NCBI GenBank assembly: GCA_937930535.1
Contig: CALGKJ010000188.1
Span: 1-44,707 of the forward strand
From: an uncultured Clostridia bacterium
Lineage (GTDB): Bacteria; Bacillota; Clostridia; Lutisporales; Lutisporaceae
DNA: 44,707 nucleotides
Reading direction: 5' to 3'
Position 1 is the stretch's first letter. Every line of letters begins with the position of its first letter. This document shows positions 23,578 to 32,253 of the stretch, piece after piece. Made by a program: the position numbers and the translations under genes. A model generated the notes under the pieces. That model had not been told where the DNA came from. It made no database searches and saw nothing but the letters and a program-made list of their open reading frames with translations.

Positions 23578-24075
23578 TTACCTATTAATATTCAACATTT
23601 TAAGCACATTTTCCTGTTTATCAAACATAATCTTTTCATCTTTTTCATTTTCATGGTCATAGCCCAGCAAATGCAGCATACCGTGCACAAGCAGAAAAGC
23701 AAGCTCCCTTTCAAAGCTATGCTCATATTCCTTTGCCTGACTTATGGCTTTTTCTACAGAAATTACAATATCACCCAAAGGCAGCTCCTCATCTATAAAC
23801 TGCTCTTGAAACTCCTCCTGACTTAAGCCCTCCAATTCTTCCTCCTCTACAAATTCAAGCATTGGAAAGGACAATACATCAGTAGGAGAATCAATATGTC
23901 TGTACTCTTTATTTAAGTCCTTTATTTCAGCATTATCTACAAAGGATATACTTACCTCGTATTCTTCTGTGCACTCCTCATATCTTAACACTCCATTAAC
24001 TACATCTTCTACAAAGCATTCAAGCTTTTCATCAATATTAACAATTGTCTGTCTATTATCTATAAAAACTGACAA
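23578..24075 (-). CDS. ybeY: Endoribonuclease YbeY (rRNA maturation factor)
   Basis: YbeY is a zinc-dependent factor for 16S rRNA 3'-end maturation and 70S quality control. The 165-residue protein has the H-x3-H-x5-H signature in LLVHGMLHLLGYDHE, and the DVLSFPM segment. The start is TTG at 24075, seven bases after GAGGAGG. An acidic insertion rich in Glu (EFVEEEELEGLSQEEF) precedes the catalytic region, as in other clostridia. It lies between pgpH and dgkA, the standard order. Confidence 0.95.
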   Translation of the reverse strand: MSVFIDNRQTIVNIDEKLECFVEDVVNGVLRYEECTEEYEVSISFVDNAEIKDLNKEYRHIDSPTDVLSFPMLEFVEEEELEGLSQEEFQEQFIDEELPLGDIVISVEKAISQAKEYEHSFERELAFLLVHGMLHLLGYDHENEKDEKIMFDKQENVLKMLNINR

Positions 24076-24106
24076 ATAAATTCCTCCTCATTTGTTGTAA
24101 TTCAAG

Positions 24107-26212
24107 CTACTTATATTCTTTATCAGTGCTTGCATATATATCCTTCGGGGTTTCTGGATACTCAATTCTTTCATGAAAAATACCAGCCAGCACCTTTACA
24201 AAAGCTCTGCCTATATTATCTAAATCCTTTAATGTCAAATCACATTGCTCTAGCTGTCCATCCTGAAGCTTATCTCTGATTATTTTTTTCACTCCAAGCT
24301 CTACCTGCTCCTGGGTCGGCTCTGTCAAGGATCTTATATATGCCTCGGCGGAGTCGGCAAGCATTACTATAGCAGCTTCCTTGGTCTGAGGCTTGGAAAA
24401 CTGATATCTGAACTTATCCTCTGTAACCTGCTCGCCGCCATCTAAGTTTAATGCCTTATGATAGAAATATGCAACAAGCGTATTACCATGATGCTGACGT
24501 ATTATACTTATTACTAATGATGGTAGTTTATACTTTTTAGCCATTTCTATTCCATCAGTTACATGTGAAGTTATTATAAGCGCACTTAAATTTGGAGCGA
24601 TTTTATCATGGGGATTATCCTTGGTTATTTGATTTTCCTTAAAAAAGTATGGTCTTTTCAGTTTTCCAATATCATGGTAATACGCTCCTATTCTGCATAG
24701 CAGGGAGTTAGCACCGACTTCCTCAGCAGCAGCCTCTGATAAATTGCCCACTAAAATAGAATGGTAGTATGTTCCAGGCGCTTCAATAAGCAGCCGTCTG
24801 AGCAGGGGCTGATTTGGATTTGACAGCTCCAGTAGCTTTATAGGTGTCAGAATATCAAAGGTTGCTTCCAGAAAAGGAAGAATTCCTATAGTAAGAACAG
24901 CAGATAATACACCGCCGACTAATCCATATATTGAGCCTATTAAAAGTCCCTTCAAATCAATCTGATGAAGCAAACCAAAGCTAAGAATCAGCATAACACT
25001 TGTTAAACCTATACAAATTCCAGCATATACGATTGTACTTCTATGATAGGTTTTGTATACCATAATAGAACCCAAAATGCCTGTCAAGAGCATTATTGTT
25101 ATTACGCCATTATCAAATCCTGTTATATATCCTATATAGACTGTCATTATTATATTAGTCAGTAATGCTATTCTTGGATTAAGCATTATTGATATTATCA
25201 TAACAAAGGCAGGAAGTATTATAAGATAGTCAGATATTGCACGTATAGTTATGGAAATTGCCAGAAATATTATCATAATAATGCTTATCAAAAGAATATT
25301 ACTGTTATTATTCCATATCTTCTTATCAAATTTATATAAATACAGCCAAATCATCAGCAGCCCTGTAAGAATGATAATTATATAGCCTATATAAATTCTA
25401 AGGTTAAATCTATCAGCCCCATTGCTTAACAATCCATATGCCTCTACAAGCTTAATCTGCTGAGGAGTTATTTCCTGACCCTTATTAACTATTCTTGTAC
25501 CTCTTTTTATTATTACGTCCTCTACATTGCTTCTTGCTTCCGCCTTCTTCGCTAATGTGTTTTCTTCATCATAAAACATATTAGGGCGGATGACCATTAC
25601 TGCTATATCAGAACCTACGACGTTTAAACTGCTTTCCTCTGTTATTTTAGAAAAAAAGCTTCTAATAGTCTCTCTCTTTTCTTCCAGTTGATCCTCAGTA
25701 ATTCTCTGTCCTAGAATTTGGTTGATTATATAGCTGATATTTATTTTAAGCTTATCAAGCTCAGAGTTTTTTGCCCTTATCAATAATAAGTACTTGTCCC
25801 TGCTTAAGTTGATATTAGACTGCTGCTCTAAATAATTTATTTTTTGTTCTAAGTTCAAGTCCTCACTATTTTTTGCAGTAATCAATAAATCAAAAAAACT
25901 TTCTATCTTTTCAGTAAGTTCAATTTGTACATTCAAATCGTGCTTGTATATGGGCTGTACACTTCTGTCCGCTTCTAACATCCGCTGCTCAGTAGTCACC
26001 TTGTCTACTATATCATTAGGAGCATAGATATCCTCTGTAGCAATTTCCCCCACTACTAAATTGTACTTCTGCGGGGCGGCTCCGACTCCAAATATAGTAA
26101 ATAAAGCAACTAAAAGCCCTATAAATATTAAGGTCTTTATAAATGCGTCACTTTTCGTCACTACTTTAATATTTTCAACTGGCTGTTTAAATGCTTTTTT
26201 TAGCTTTGCCAT
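24107..26212 (-). CDS. pgpH: Cyclic-di-AMP phosphodiesterase PgpH (7TM-HD)
   Basis: The 701-residue membrane protein has an N-terminal helix (about 28-46), a large extracytoplasmic 7TMR-HDED domain (about 50-270, NKGQEITPQQIKLVEAYG at its end), seven hydrophobic helices (about 275-465) and a cytoplasmic HD domain (about 480-670) with the metal motif IGAYYHDIGKLKRP and later TSHVTDGIEM and RQHHG. PgpH proteins degrade c-di-AMP to pApA, affecting potassium and osmotic balance and cell wall stress. It is adjacent to phoH, as in B. subtilis (yqfF). Confidence 0.94.
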   Translation of the reverse strand: MAKLKKAFKQPVENIKVVTKSDAFIKTLIFIGLLVALFTIFGVGAAPQKYNLVVGEIATEDIYAPNDIVDKVTTEQRMLEADRSVQPIYKHDLNVQIELTEKIESFFDLLITAKNSEDLNLEQKINYLEQQSNINLSRDKYLLLIRAKNSELDKLKINISYIINQILGQRITEDQLEEKRETIRSFFSKITEESSLNVVGSDIAVMVIRPNMFYDEENTLAKKAEARSNVEDVIIKRGTRIVNKGQEITPQQIKLVEAYGLLSNGADRFNLRIYIGYIIIILTGLLMIWLYLYKFDKKIWNNNSNILLISIIMIIFLAISITIRAISDYLIILPAFVMIISIMLNPRIALLTNIIMTVYIGYITGFDNGVITIMLLTGILGSIMVYKTYHRSTIVYAGICIGLTSVMLILSFGLLHQIDLKGLLIGSIYGLVGGVLSAVLTIGILPFLEATFDILTPIKLLELSNPNQPLLRRLLIEAPGTYYHSILVGNLSEAAAEEVGANSLLCRIGAYYHDIGKLKRPYFFKENQITKDNPHDKIAPNLSALIITSHVTDGIEMAKKYKLPSLVISIIRQHHGNTLVAYFYHKALNLDGGEQVTEDKFRYQFSKPQTKEAAIVMLADSAEAYIRSLTEPTQEQVELGVKKIIRDKLQDGQLEQCDLTLKDLDNIGRAFVKVLAGIFHERIEYPETPKDIYASTDKEYK

Positions 26213-26226
26213 TTATATCACCTTCT

Positions 26227-27219
26227 TTATCTTGGAAAGCCTGTACTCTCCTGTTCTTTAATGATTTCGTATTTTTCATATGCTTTTATTATATTCTGTA
26301 CCAGCTTATGTCTAACTACATCTTTTTCTGTAAGGTATACAAATTCTATACCCTTTATATTCTCCAATACATTGGCAACTTCCTTTAAGCCTGAAAATTT
26401 TCCTCTTGGAAGGTCTATCTGAGTTATATCCCCTGTAATAATTGCCTTTGAGCCAAAGCCCAGCCTTGTCAGAAACATTTTCATTTGCTCTGGTGTAGTA
26501 TTTTGAGCCTCATCCAAAATAATATAAGCGTCATTTAAGGTTCTTCCTCTCATATACGCCAAGGGTGCTACTTCTATCAGTCCGCGCTCAAAATTTTTCA
26601 GATAGGTGTCTGCCCCCATTATATCGTATAATGCATCATAAATAGGTCTTAAATATGGATCCACCTTCTCTTGAAGATCTCCCGGCAAAAAGCCTAGCTT
26701 CTCACCAGCTTCAACAGCGGGACGTGTCAGTATAATTTTACTTACTTCTCTGTTTTTAAATGCCTTTACTGCCGCTGCCATCGCCAGATAAGTTTTTCCA
26801 GTACCAGCAGGACCAATGCCAAATACAATTTCATTGTTGGCTATTGCATCCATATATTTTTTCTGACCTAGAGTCTTGCATCTTATAGCGTTTCCTCTTG
26901 CATTGGTTATTATTGCATCCTTAAGCTCCTCTAGACTATCTTCTTTACCTTCCTTTACCATTTGTATAACAATACCAACTGTCTGCTCACTAATCAATTC
27001 ACCTTCATCCAGCTTATTCAGCAGAAGCTGTATAGTGCTCTTAGCCATATCTATGTCGGCTTCATATCCGAGAAGCTTAAGCTCCCCCTCCCTGACTATC
27101 ACATCTACGTTTAGTTCCTTTTCAATTATTTTGAGGTTTTGATCAAAGCTGCCAAACAGCCCTTTAGTTTTTTCATTATCATTAATTTGAATTCTTGCTT
27201 CAACTATGATGTTATCCAA
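26227..27219 (-). CDS. phoH: PhoH-like ATPase
   Basis: PhoH family members are P-loop ATPases, some with RNA helicase or RNA-binding features; the physiological role in Bacillota is poorly defined. The 330-residue protein has an N-terminal KH-like region (about 1-100), Walker A in GIGPAGTGKTYLAMA, Walker B in AYIILDEAQNTTPEQM and the conserved MFLTRLGFGSKAIITGD. The start is TTG at 27219, eight bases after GGGAGG. It lies between yqfD and pgpH. Confidence 0.94.
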   Translation of the reverse strand: MDNIIVEARIQINDNEKTKGLFGSFDQNLKIIEKELNVDVIVREGELKLLGYEADIDMAKSTIQLLLNKLDEGELISEQTVGIVIQMVKEGKEDSLEELKDAIITNARGNAIRCKTLGQKKYMDAIANNEIVFGIGPAGTGKTYLAMAAAVKAFKNREVSKIILTRPAVEAGEKLGFLPGDLQEKVDPYLRPIYDALYDIMGADTYLKNFERGLIEVAPLAYMRGRTLNDAYIILDEAQNTTPEQMKMFLTRLGFGSKAIITGDITQIDLPRGKFSGLKEVANVLENIKGIEFVYLTEKDVVRHKLVQNIIKAYEKYEIIKEQESTGFPR

Positions 27220-27260
27220 AGTATTTTCCTCCCTATTTCAACTTGAAGTTAATCGTATCT

Positions 27261-27317
27261 TATATAAATAGTGATAAAGATTTTACATAACCGCAAAACC
27301 GATACACTATTTATATA
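27261..27317. repeat. 13-bp inverted repeat with 31-nt loop between phoH and yqfD
   Basis: TATATAAATAGTG (27261-27273) and CACTATTTATATA (27305-27317) are perfect arms. No T tract follows in either direction, so it is not a standard terminator. It fills most of the 141-bp gap. A mobile palindromic element or an mRNA processing structure are both possible. Confidence 0.65.
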
Positions 27318-27360
27318 GTTTAGGCTTTATCCAACTGTTATTATTGTGAGTTATAGGGTT

Positions 27361-28542
27361 TTATGTACCGATTTTTTGTTTTATGCCTATATCCTCTAAT
27401 ATCTCTACTGTCATTTTTGCCTTAACTGATTTATTATCCACATAAAAATCAATCCTTTTATCTAATATAACAGAGTTTTCAGGAATCTGCAGCTTTATTT
27501 TTGCATTTAGCCGCTCAGTACACCGGTTTTTTGCATCTTCCTCTGTTAACTTCTTTTCCACTGCCTTTAGCTCCACATATCTAGTTTTAATTATTTTTAT
27601 AGGAAATATATAATCACCAAAGCTAAGGATATTTTTTTCTTCTACATATTCATTATACTCCTCAAAGGATATCTTATCCTTTTTCCCAAAATCTTTTCCC
27701 AACACCCTAAGCTTATACTGTATTGCTTCGTTTTCCGTCAGCTTATATTCAATTTGGTTTAATAGGATTTCTTCAGCTTCTTCATACCATGTACGGGCAG
27801 TAACCTGTGCCATGGAGTGTACATATCTAGGTTCCATACCCTCTCTTAGAATCGTGCCTGAAACCAGCTTCTGACCTGTTTTAACAGTATCTCCATCCTT
27901 TACAAGTCCATCTCCATTCAGCACAAGCATTTTTGCAATAACAGCATTCTTTGAGGCTACTATATCACAATAATCTGTTTTGCTTATTATGGGTGGGGCT
28001 TCCTTCTTTTCTACAATTTCAACCATTGCCTTCGTACCTTTAATTTGGATACCGATCCATGAAAGCTCATTCATCTTTATCAGCATTTTGTTTTCAATAT
28101 TTCTTTTATCTATAGAGGACTTTTTTGCCCCTTCCCTAAGCCCCTCCATGTACAGGTTCTTAAGCAGCAGGCTTTTATCTATGGTTTTTTCACCTATTAT
28201 TTCAATCATCCAAATATGAGCACTGACATAATATATAAATACAAAAAGAAGTATTACCCCAAGGCATAGCAGCTTTCTACGCTTTAATCCCTTTAATAAA
28301 AATGGGAAGCCTCGTTTATCTACAATTGATATGCTGCTATCTGTTTTTCTTACTATTTCTCTTAGCTTGGTAAAATTCTCAAGACCTATTTTGGCACGTA
28401 TTGTCGTGTAGTTTTGCCTTTTAATATCCCATATATAAATACCATTAATAATCGCCAGATTTATAAACCTTTCAATCTTTAAGCCTTCTACAATAATAAT
28501 AGCATATCCCCTTAAATAATTCCATATTCGTATAATAAACAC
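27361..28542 (-). CDS. yqfD: Sporulation protein YqfD
   Basis: YqfD is a membrane protein made in the mother cell during sporulation, required for normal spore formation; its biochemical role is unknown. The 393-residue product has the family N-terminus (about 1-90, RIWNYLRGYAIIIVEGLKIERF), one membrane helix (about 85-105) and an extracellular part with KAMVEIVEKKEAP and the conserved GDGLVKDGDTVKTGQKLVSG turn. The start is GTG at 28542, after GGGGGGAT; the frame runs eight codons further upstream without an SD. It follows yqfC as in all spore formers. Confidence 0.92.
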   Translation of the reverse strand: MFIIRIWNYLRGYAIIIVEGLKIERFINLAIINGIYIWDIKRQNYTTIRAKIGLENFTKLREIVRKTDSSISIVDKRGFPFLLKGLKRRKLLCLGVILLFVFIYYVSAHIWMIEIIGEKTIDKSLLLKNLYMEGLREGAKKSSIDKRNIENKMLIKMNELSWIGIQIKGTKAMVEIVEKKEAPPIISKTDYCDIVASKNAVIAKMLVLNGDGLVKDGDTVKTGQKLVSGTILREGMEPRYVHSMAQVTARTWYEEAEEILLNQIEYKLTENEAIQYKLRVLGKDFGKKDKISFEEYNEYVEEKNILSFGDYIFPIKIIKTRYVELKAVEKKLTEEDAKNRCTERLNAKIKLQIPENSVILDKRIDFYVDNKSVKAKMTVEILEDIGIKQKIGT

Positions 28543-28585
28543 ATTTATCCCCCCAATGTTATGCATACATTTGTAACTGCTTACT

Positions 28586-28690
28586 TATAGCTAAGACACT
28601 TTAAAGTTGAAATTATTTTTCAACTAAAATTCTCTAAGCTATTTGTGAGAAACAACTTGAAATATTAAATTATGCAGTTGTTTCTCTTTA
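28586..28690. repeat. RUP-like MITE, copy C (105 bp, diverged)
   Basis: It begins TATAGCTAAGACAC and ends AGTTGTTTCTCTTTA, collinear with copy A: CTATTTGTGAGAAA lies 52-53 bases from the left end in both. A perfect internal stem GAGAAACAACT (28647-28657) with AGTTGTTTCTC (28676-28686) is present. The last three bases are the stop codon of yqfC. Confidence 0.7.
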
Positions 28691-28960
28691 AAAGCTCACA
28701 CCATTTATTTCACCTTCAATAACGATTTCCTCTTGAAGTATAGTCTTTATATTTAAGTTGCTGCCACTAACCTTTATAATTCCATTTCCTGAATTTACTC
28801 TTATCTGCTCCTCACTATACTCTATAATACCCTTGTGATTTTCAATGGCAACCTGACTTGTTCCAATCATTGTTACCTTGGATATATCCATAATGATGTC
28901 TTTAGGAAGATCGAATACATCAGATATAGTTTCTCTGATTTTTTTTGTTTTGCCGCTCAT
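28688..28960 (-). CDS. yqfC: Sporulation protein YqfC
   Basis: YqfC is a small sporulation protein encoded beside yqfD and, in B. subtilis, transcribed by SigE in the mother cell. The 90-residue product resembles YabP/YqfC proteins: FDLPKDIIMDISKVTMIG, then VAIENHKGIIEYSEE and the C-terminal LNIKTILQEEIVIEG. The ATG at 28960 is preferred over a GTG three codons earlier because that GTG is part of the SD GAGGTG. The stop codon falls inside the terminal bases of a repeat element, so the original C-terminus may have been altered by the insertion. Confidence 0.9.
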   Translation of the reverse strand: MSGKTKKIRETISDVFDLPKDIIMDISKVTMIGTSQVAIENHKGIIEYSEEQIRVNSGNGIIKVSGSNLNIKTILQEEIVIEGEINGVSF

Positions 28961-28991
28961 ATATTTCACCTCAATATCGGAATGCTAATGA

Positions 28992-29088
28992 TTTTTTAGC
29001 TTAAAACTTAAATTATTCCAAGCTAATAGCCTAGAAGGGAAGAAATAACTAGCCTATGAATAAATTAGTTTTTGGTTGCTTCCCTATA
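28992..29088. repeat. RUP-like MITE, copy F (diverged)
   Basis: GAAATAACT, AATAAATTA and a right end GGTTGCTTCCCTATA match copies A and C in order. The stem outer six pairs are GGGAAG (29037-29042) with CTTCCC (29079-29084), where copy C has GAGAAA with TTTCTC. Two paired positions changed together. The left end is poorly conserved, so its border is approximate. Confidence 0.55.
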
Positions 29089-29127
29089 AATCTATGCTCA
29101 TTTCATCCTTTGAAGAACTTATTTTGT

Positions 29128-29208
29128 AAAATAGAAAAGCATGTATACCATTTCCAATATTACAGCTAATAAAACTCCAACTGTAATACTTGATAGGTTA
29201 TACATGCT
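29128..29208 (-). terminator. Long-stem terminator downstream of the floA-associated gene
   Basis: Two 28-nt arms (29138-29165 and 29181-29208) match perfectly over the outer ten (AGCATGTATA) and inner eight (TATTACAG) pairs, with mismatches between, around a 15-nt loop. On the minus strand the stem is followed by TTTTCTATTTT. It lies 12 bases after the gene at 29221 and upstream of yqfC, so the envelope genes and the sporulation genes are probably separately transcribed. Confidence 0.7.
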
Positions 29209-29220
29209 AACTTTAAAATT

Positions 29221-29727
29221 TTATCTTATATTTTTCCTTATGGCTCTCGGTGGCCCTAATATTTCCACGGCAATAATGCTTTTTTGCAAATCCTCTGTAA
29301 TGTCAAACCTTACCTCTTCAACTCTGTTTATACTATAATTATCCGAGGTTCTTATTTCTGAATTTGCCCTATCATCAGACCCTTCCATTGGTACAGCCTC
29401 TCTGCTGTAATACTCAGTGTCTTCATCGTCATGGATATTGGCATTAATTTTGTTGGCTTTAGCTGACGCCTTTTGAGGATTAGCTATTGATTTGCCGCCC
29501 TCCGCTCTCACTTTATATAAATTCCCTTGTTTAGCTGTCTCTGTTTTCTTATTAATTTCCCTGACACCATGCTGTGTTTGGTATCTGCGACTGTCATGGC
29601 TTTGATTGTTTACAGCATTAGGATTATTAGGTCTTTTGGAGCCTGTTTGCTTATTATTCTTCTGACTAATAGATTTCAAAATAACAGGTATTATAAAAAT
29701 TATAAAATATAGTATTAGCCTCTCCAC
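29221..29727 (-). CDS. Unknown protein with N-terminal membrane helix, beside floA
   Basis: The 168-residue product begins with a membrane helix (about residues 4-18) and continues with a long polar, Asn/Lys/Arg-rich, probably disordered region. It ends in a conserved-looking amphipathic stretch, LQKSIIAVEILGPPRAIRKN. Short motifs of this sort (an ILGPP-type tail after a disordered linker) occur in proteins encoded next to flotillin genes in related bacteria, but I cannot name a family. The start is GTG at 29727, seven bases after GAGAGGAG. It follows floA by 31 bases, the position occupied by yqfB in B. subtilis, though it is longer than YqfB. A role with FloA at membrane microdomains is inference only. 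Confidence 0.65.
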   Translation of the reverse strand: MERLILYFIIFIIPVILKSISQKNNKQTGSKRPNNPNAVNNQSHDSRRYQTQHGVREINKKTETAKQGNLYKVRAEGGKSIANPQKASAKANKINANIHDDEDTEYYSREAVPMEGSDDRANSEIRTSDNYSINRVEEVRFDITEDLQKSIIAVEILGPPRAIRKNIR

Positions 29728-29758
29728 AGCATCACTCCTCTCGAAGAAGCACTAAAAA

Positions 29759-30745
29759 CTATTTCTTAGATTTATCTATTGAGTCATTTTTAGTATTTCT
29801 TGATATAGAATCTCTCATTTGTGTATCAGCCTGTAAATTCTCAAGCTGGTAGTAATCCATAACTCCCATTTTTCCTGTTCTTAAAGCTTCTGCTAGTGCT
29901 TTTGGCACTTCCGCTTCTGCCTCAACAACCTTAGCTCTCATTTCCTGTACCGATGCCTTCATTTCCTGTTCCTTCGCCACAGCCATGGCACGTCTTTCTT
30001 CTGCTTTTGCCTGAGCTATTCTCTTATCAGCTTCAGCCTGATCTGTTTGAAGCTGTGCTCCTATATTTCTACCTACATCAACATCAGCTATGTCTATGGA
30101 AAGAATCTCAAAGGCTGTACCTGAATCAAGTCCTTTTGCTAATACTGTTCTGGAAATAAGGTCAGGATTTTCAAGTACTACCTTATGGCTTTCTGCACTA
30201 CCAACAGTAGTTACAATACCTTCACCTACTCTTGCGATTATAGTTTCTTCGCCAGCTCCCCCTACAAGTCTCTCTATATTTGCTCTAACAGTTACTCTAG
30301 CTTTTGCCCTAACCTCAATACCATCCTTTGCAACAGCGGCAACTACAGGTGTTTCAATCACCTTGGGGTTTACACTCATTTGTACAGCGTTTAGTACGTC
30401 TCTTCCTGCAAGATCGATAGCTGCTGCTCTTTCAAAGCTTAAGTCAATATCAGCTCTTTGTGCAGCGATCAATGCATTAACCACTCTATCTATATTTCCT
30501 CCTGCCAGATAATGTGCTTCCAACTGATTTACAGTTACACTTAAGCCAGCCTTTCTAGCTTTTATTAATGGATTTACAATTCTGCTTGGTATTACTCTTC
30601 TGAGCCTCATACCTATCAAATTGAAAATACCTACATTAACACCTGCTGATATTGAAGATATCCACAATCCTAATGGAACAAAACTTAAGAATACTGTTAC
30701 TCCTAGAAAAATCAAAAATATTACGATTAATATCTCTATTGGCAT
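29759..30745 (-). CDS. floA: Flotillin-like protein FloA
   Basis: FloA organises membrane microdomains and influences membrane fluidity and cell shape. The 328-residue protein has an N-terminal membrane hairpin (about 3-40), the family core [18 protein letters not shown], an SPFH-like region, and a C-terminal coiled coil rich in Ala/Glu ([17 protein letters not shown]) with the [15 protein letters not shown] end. The length is normal for YqfA. It is downstream of nfeD by 19 bases, the usual nfeD-floA pairing. Confidence 0.95.
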   Translation of the reverse strand: MPIEILIVIFLIFLGVTVFLSFVPLGLWISSISAGVNVGIFNLIGMRLRRVIPSRIVNPLIKARKAGLSVTVNQLEAHYLAGGNIDRVVNALIAAQRADIDLSFERAAAIDLAGRDVLNAVQMSVNPKVIETPVVAAVAKDGIEVRAKARVTVRANIERLVGGAGEETIIARVGEGIVTTVGSAESHKVVLENPDLISRTVLAKGLDSGTAFEILSIDIADVDVGRNIGAQLQTDQAEADKRIAQAKAEERRAMAVAKEQEMKASVQEMRAKVVEAEAEVPKALAEALRTGKMGVMDYYQLENLQADTQMRDSISRNTKNDSIDKSKK

Positions 30746-30764
30746 AATAATCCTCCCTTAAATA

Positions 30765-31250
30765 TTATTTTACTTCTCTTACTACGATTCTTCTTCCCTC
30801 TACCCTAATAACCTCTACAGCAGCATTCTTGTCTATATAATCGCCTTCCGAGACTGCGTCAAGCTTATCAGCTCCTATTAATATGGAGCCGGAAGATCTT
30901 AACGGAGTAATAGCGATACCTCTCATACCTATGTATTTGCCATTACTTTGGTTACTAGAATAACCCTCTTCATTTTTTTGTTCAGTACTTAATATAAATT
31001 TTTTAAGTACCCTTTTCCCTATACCAAGCTTATAAAGCACTATAGCAGCAAGGGCTATTATAGCTATAGTAGCAACAATCATAAGTATTGCTCCATAAAC
31101 GCTGTTTGTTATCATAATTATACTGATAACAATACAAACTGTGCCGCCTATTCCAGCAATACCGAAGCCTGGTACAACCGCCTCTATTATAAACAACAGT
31201 AATCCTACTACATATAAGAAAACTGTAAATAGAGTTAAATTTTCTATCAA
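30765..31250 (-). CDS. NfeD family membrane protein
   Basis: The 161-residue protein is the short NfeD form lacking the ClpP-like protease domain. It has three to four hydrophobic helices (residues about 8-30, 32-48, 52-72) and a C-terminal OB-fold (about 100-160; YIGMRGIAITPLRSSGSI and EVIRVEGRRIVVREV). NfeD proteins work with flotillins or stomatins; here floA follows. The start is TTG at 31250 after GGAGG. A stable hairpin sits in its leader. Confidence 0.9.
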   Translation of the reverse strand: MIENLTLFTVFLYVVGLLLFIIEAVVPGFGIAGIGGTVCIVISIIMITNSVYGAILMIVATIAIIALAAIVLYKLGIGKRVLKKFILSTEQKNEEGYSSNQSNGKYIGMRGIAITPLRSSGSILIGADKLDAVSEGDYIDKNAAVEVIRVEGRRIVVREVK

Positions 31251-31278
31251 TCTAACCTCCCTCCTTTCTTTAATGGAT

Positions 31279-31314
31279 AACAGTTCTTTGCAATGCTTCG
31301 CATTTAAGACTGTT
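31279..31314 (-). promoter_or_regulatory. Stem-loop in the nfeD-floA leader
   Basis: On the minus strand AACAGTCTT and AATGC pair with AAGAACTGTT and GCATT around a GAA triloop. The structure ends about 30 bases before the nfeD start, just upstream of the SD AAAGGAGGGAGG. It lacks a T tract. It may influence mRNA stability or translation. Confidence 0.5.
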
Positions 31315-31542
31315 CTCTATGATTAACATTAATATATTTACATACTGCCATTTCTATAACAGCTTAATAATATTTTATAAGCCTTTTTTTAAAATCATTA
31401 TCTGACTTATTTTTTCAGTAATATGTTATGTATTTGTCAAATCATTGATTCTCTTTGAAAATATTATTGTATATTAATTTCTTAGAATATAATTCTACAC
31501 TTTTCATTAATTCCCTTTATTAACTTAAAAATATAAATTCTC
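31315..31542. other. AT-rich gap between yqeY terminator and nfeD leader
   Basis: No protein or RNA gene is apparent. The nfeD-floA promoter must be here; no -35/-10 pair is good enough to name. Runs of T and short AT-rich words dominate. Confidence 0.5.
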
Positions 31543-31582
31543 AAAAAAATTAAACGGAAATCCTAAATTAGGATTTCCGTTT
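31543..31582 (-). terminator. Terminator after yqeY
   Basis: AAACGGAAATCCTA (31552-31565) and TAGGATTTCCGTTT (31569-31582) form a 14-bp perfect stem with a 3-nt loop. AATTTTTTTGA follows on the minus strand. It lies immediately after the yqeY stop codon. Confidence 0.92.
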
Positions 31583-31586
31583 GGAT

Positions 31587-32030
31587 TTATTGTAAATGCT
31601 GTCTTACAATGCTATTTACAAGTTTTCCATCTGCTCTACCCTTTACTCTAGGCATTAGAGCATTCATAACCTTTCCAATATCACGAGCGCTTTGAGCGCC
31701 AACCTGTAGTATTGCATCGGCTATAATTAGACTTAGTTCATCTTCACTAAGCTGCTCAGGCAAATAGCCCATAAGCAATTCTATTTCCCTGTTAACAACT
31801 TCAACAAGGTCTGGTCTATTGCCCTTCTCAAACTCTGGCAATGAATCTTTCCTTTGTTTTACTTGCTTTGCAATGACCTCTATGACACCCTCATCATCTA
31901 ATTCTATTTTGTTATCTTTCTCAATCTGCAAAATAGCTGCTCTTGCCATAGTAATGACGTTTTTCTTTATGGTATCCTTCTCTTTCATCGCAGACTTAAG
32001 ATCTTCTTGCAATACTGTTTTGAGGGACAT
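31587..32030 (-). CDS. yqeY: YqeY/GatB-like protein
   Basis: This 147-residue helical protein has the YqeY layout: SLKTVLQEDLKSAMKEKD at the N-terminus, IEVIAKQVKQRKDSLPEFEKG in the middle, and a C-terminal domain like that of GatB (GKVMNALMPRVKGRADG). The domain binds tRNA in GatB; the free-standing protein has no settled function. It follows rpsU by 14 bases, as in B. subtilis, so it is probably in the same transcript. Confidence 0.95.
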   Translation of the reverse strand: MSLKTVLQEDLKSAMKEKDTIKKNVITMARAAILQIEKDNKIELDDEGVIEVIAKQVKQRKDSLPEFEKGNRPDLVEVVNREIELLMGYLPEQLSEDELSLIIADAILQVGAQSARDIGKVMNALMPRVKGRADGKLVNSIVRQHLQ

Positions 32031-32044
32031 TTTATCAACCTTCT

Positions 32045-32221
32045 TTATTTTGTTTTTCTTTTTCTTGCAGCTTCAGATTTCTTCCTTCTTTTTACACTTG
32101 GGCTTTCGTAATGCTCTCTCTTTCTTACTTCAGCCAAAACCCCAGCTCTAGCACATTTTTTCTTAAACCTTCTTAATGCACTCTCAAGAGATTCATTTTC
32201 ACCAACTCTGATTTCTGACAT
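32045..32221 (-). CDS. rpsU: Small ribosomal subunit protein bS21
   Basis: The 58-residue, very basic product ([19 protein letters not shown] at the N-terminus, [12 protein letters not shown] at the end) is a standard bS21, which helps mRNA binding on the 30S platform. The ATG at 32221 follows GGAGGGAAATAG. It has its own SigA promoter and runs into yqeY. Confidence 0.97.
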   Translation of the reverse strand: MSEIRVGENESLESALRRFKKKCARAGVLAEVRKREHYESPSVKRRKKSEAARKRKTK

Positions 32222-32253
32222 CTATTTCCCTCCCTCCGCTGGTAACAATCCTT

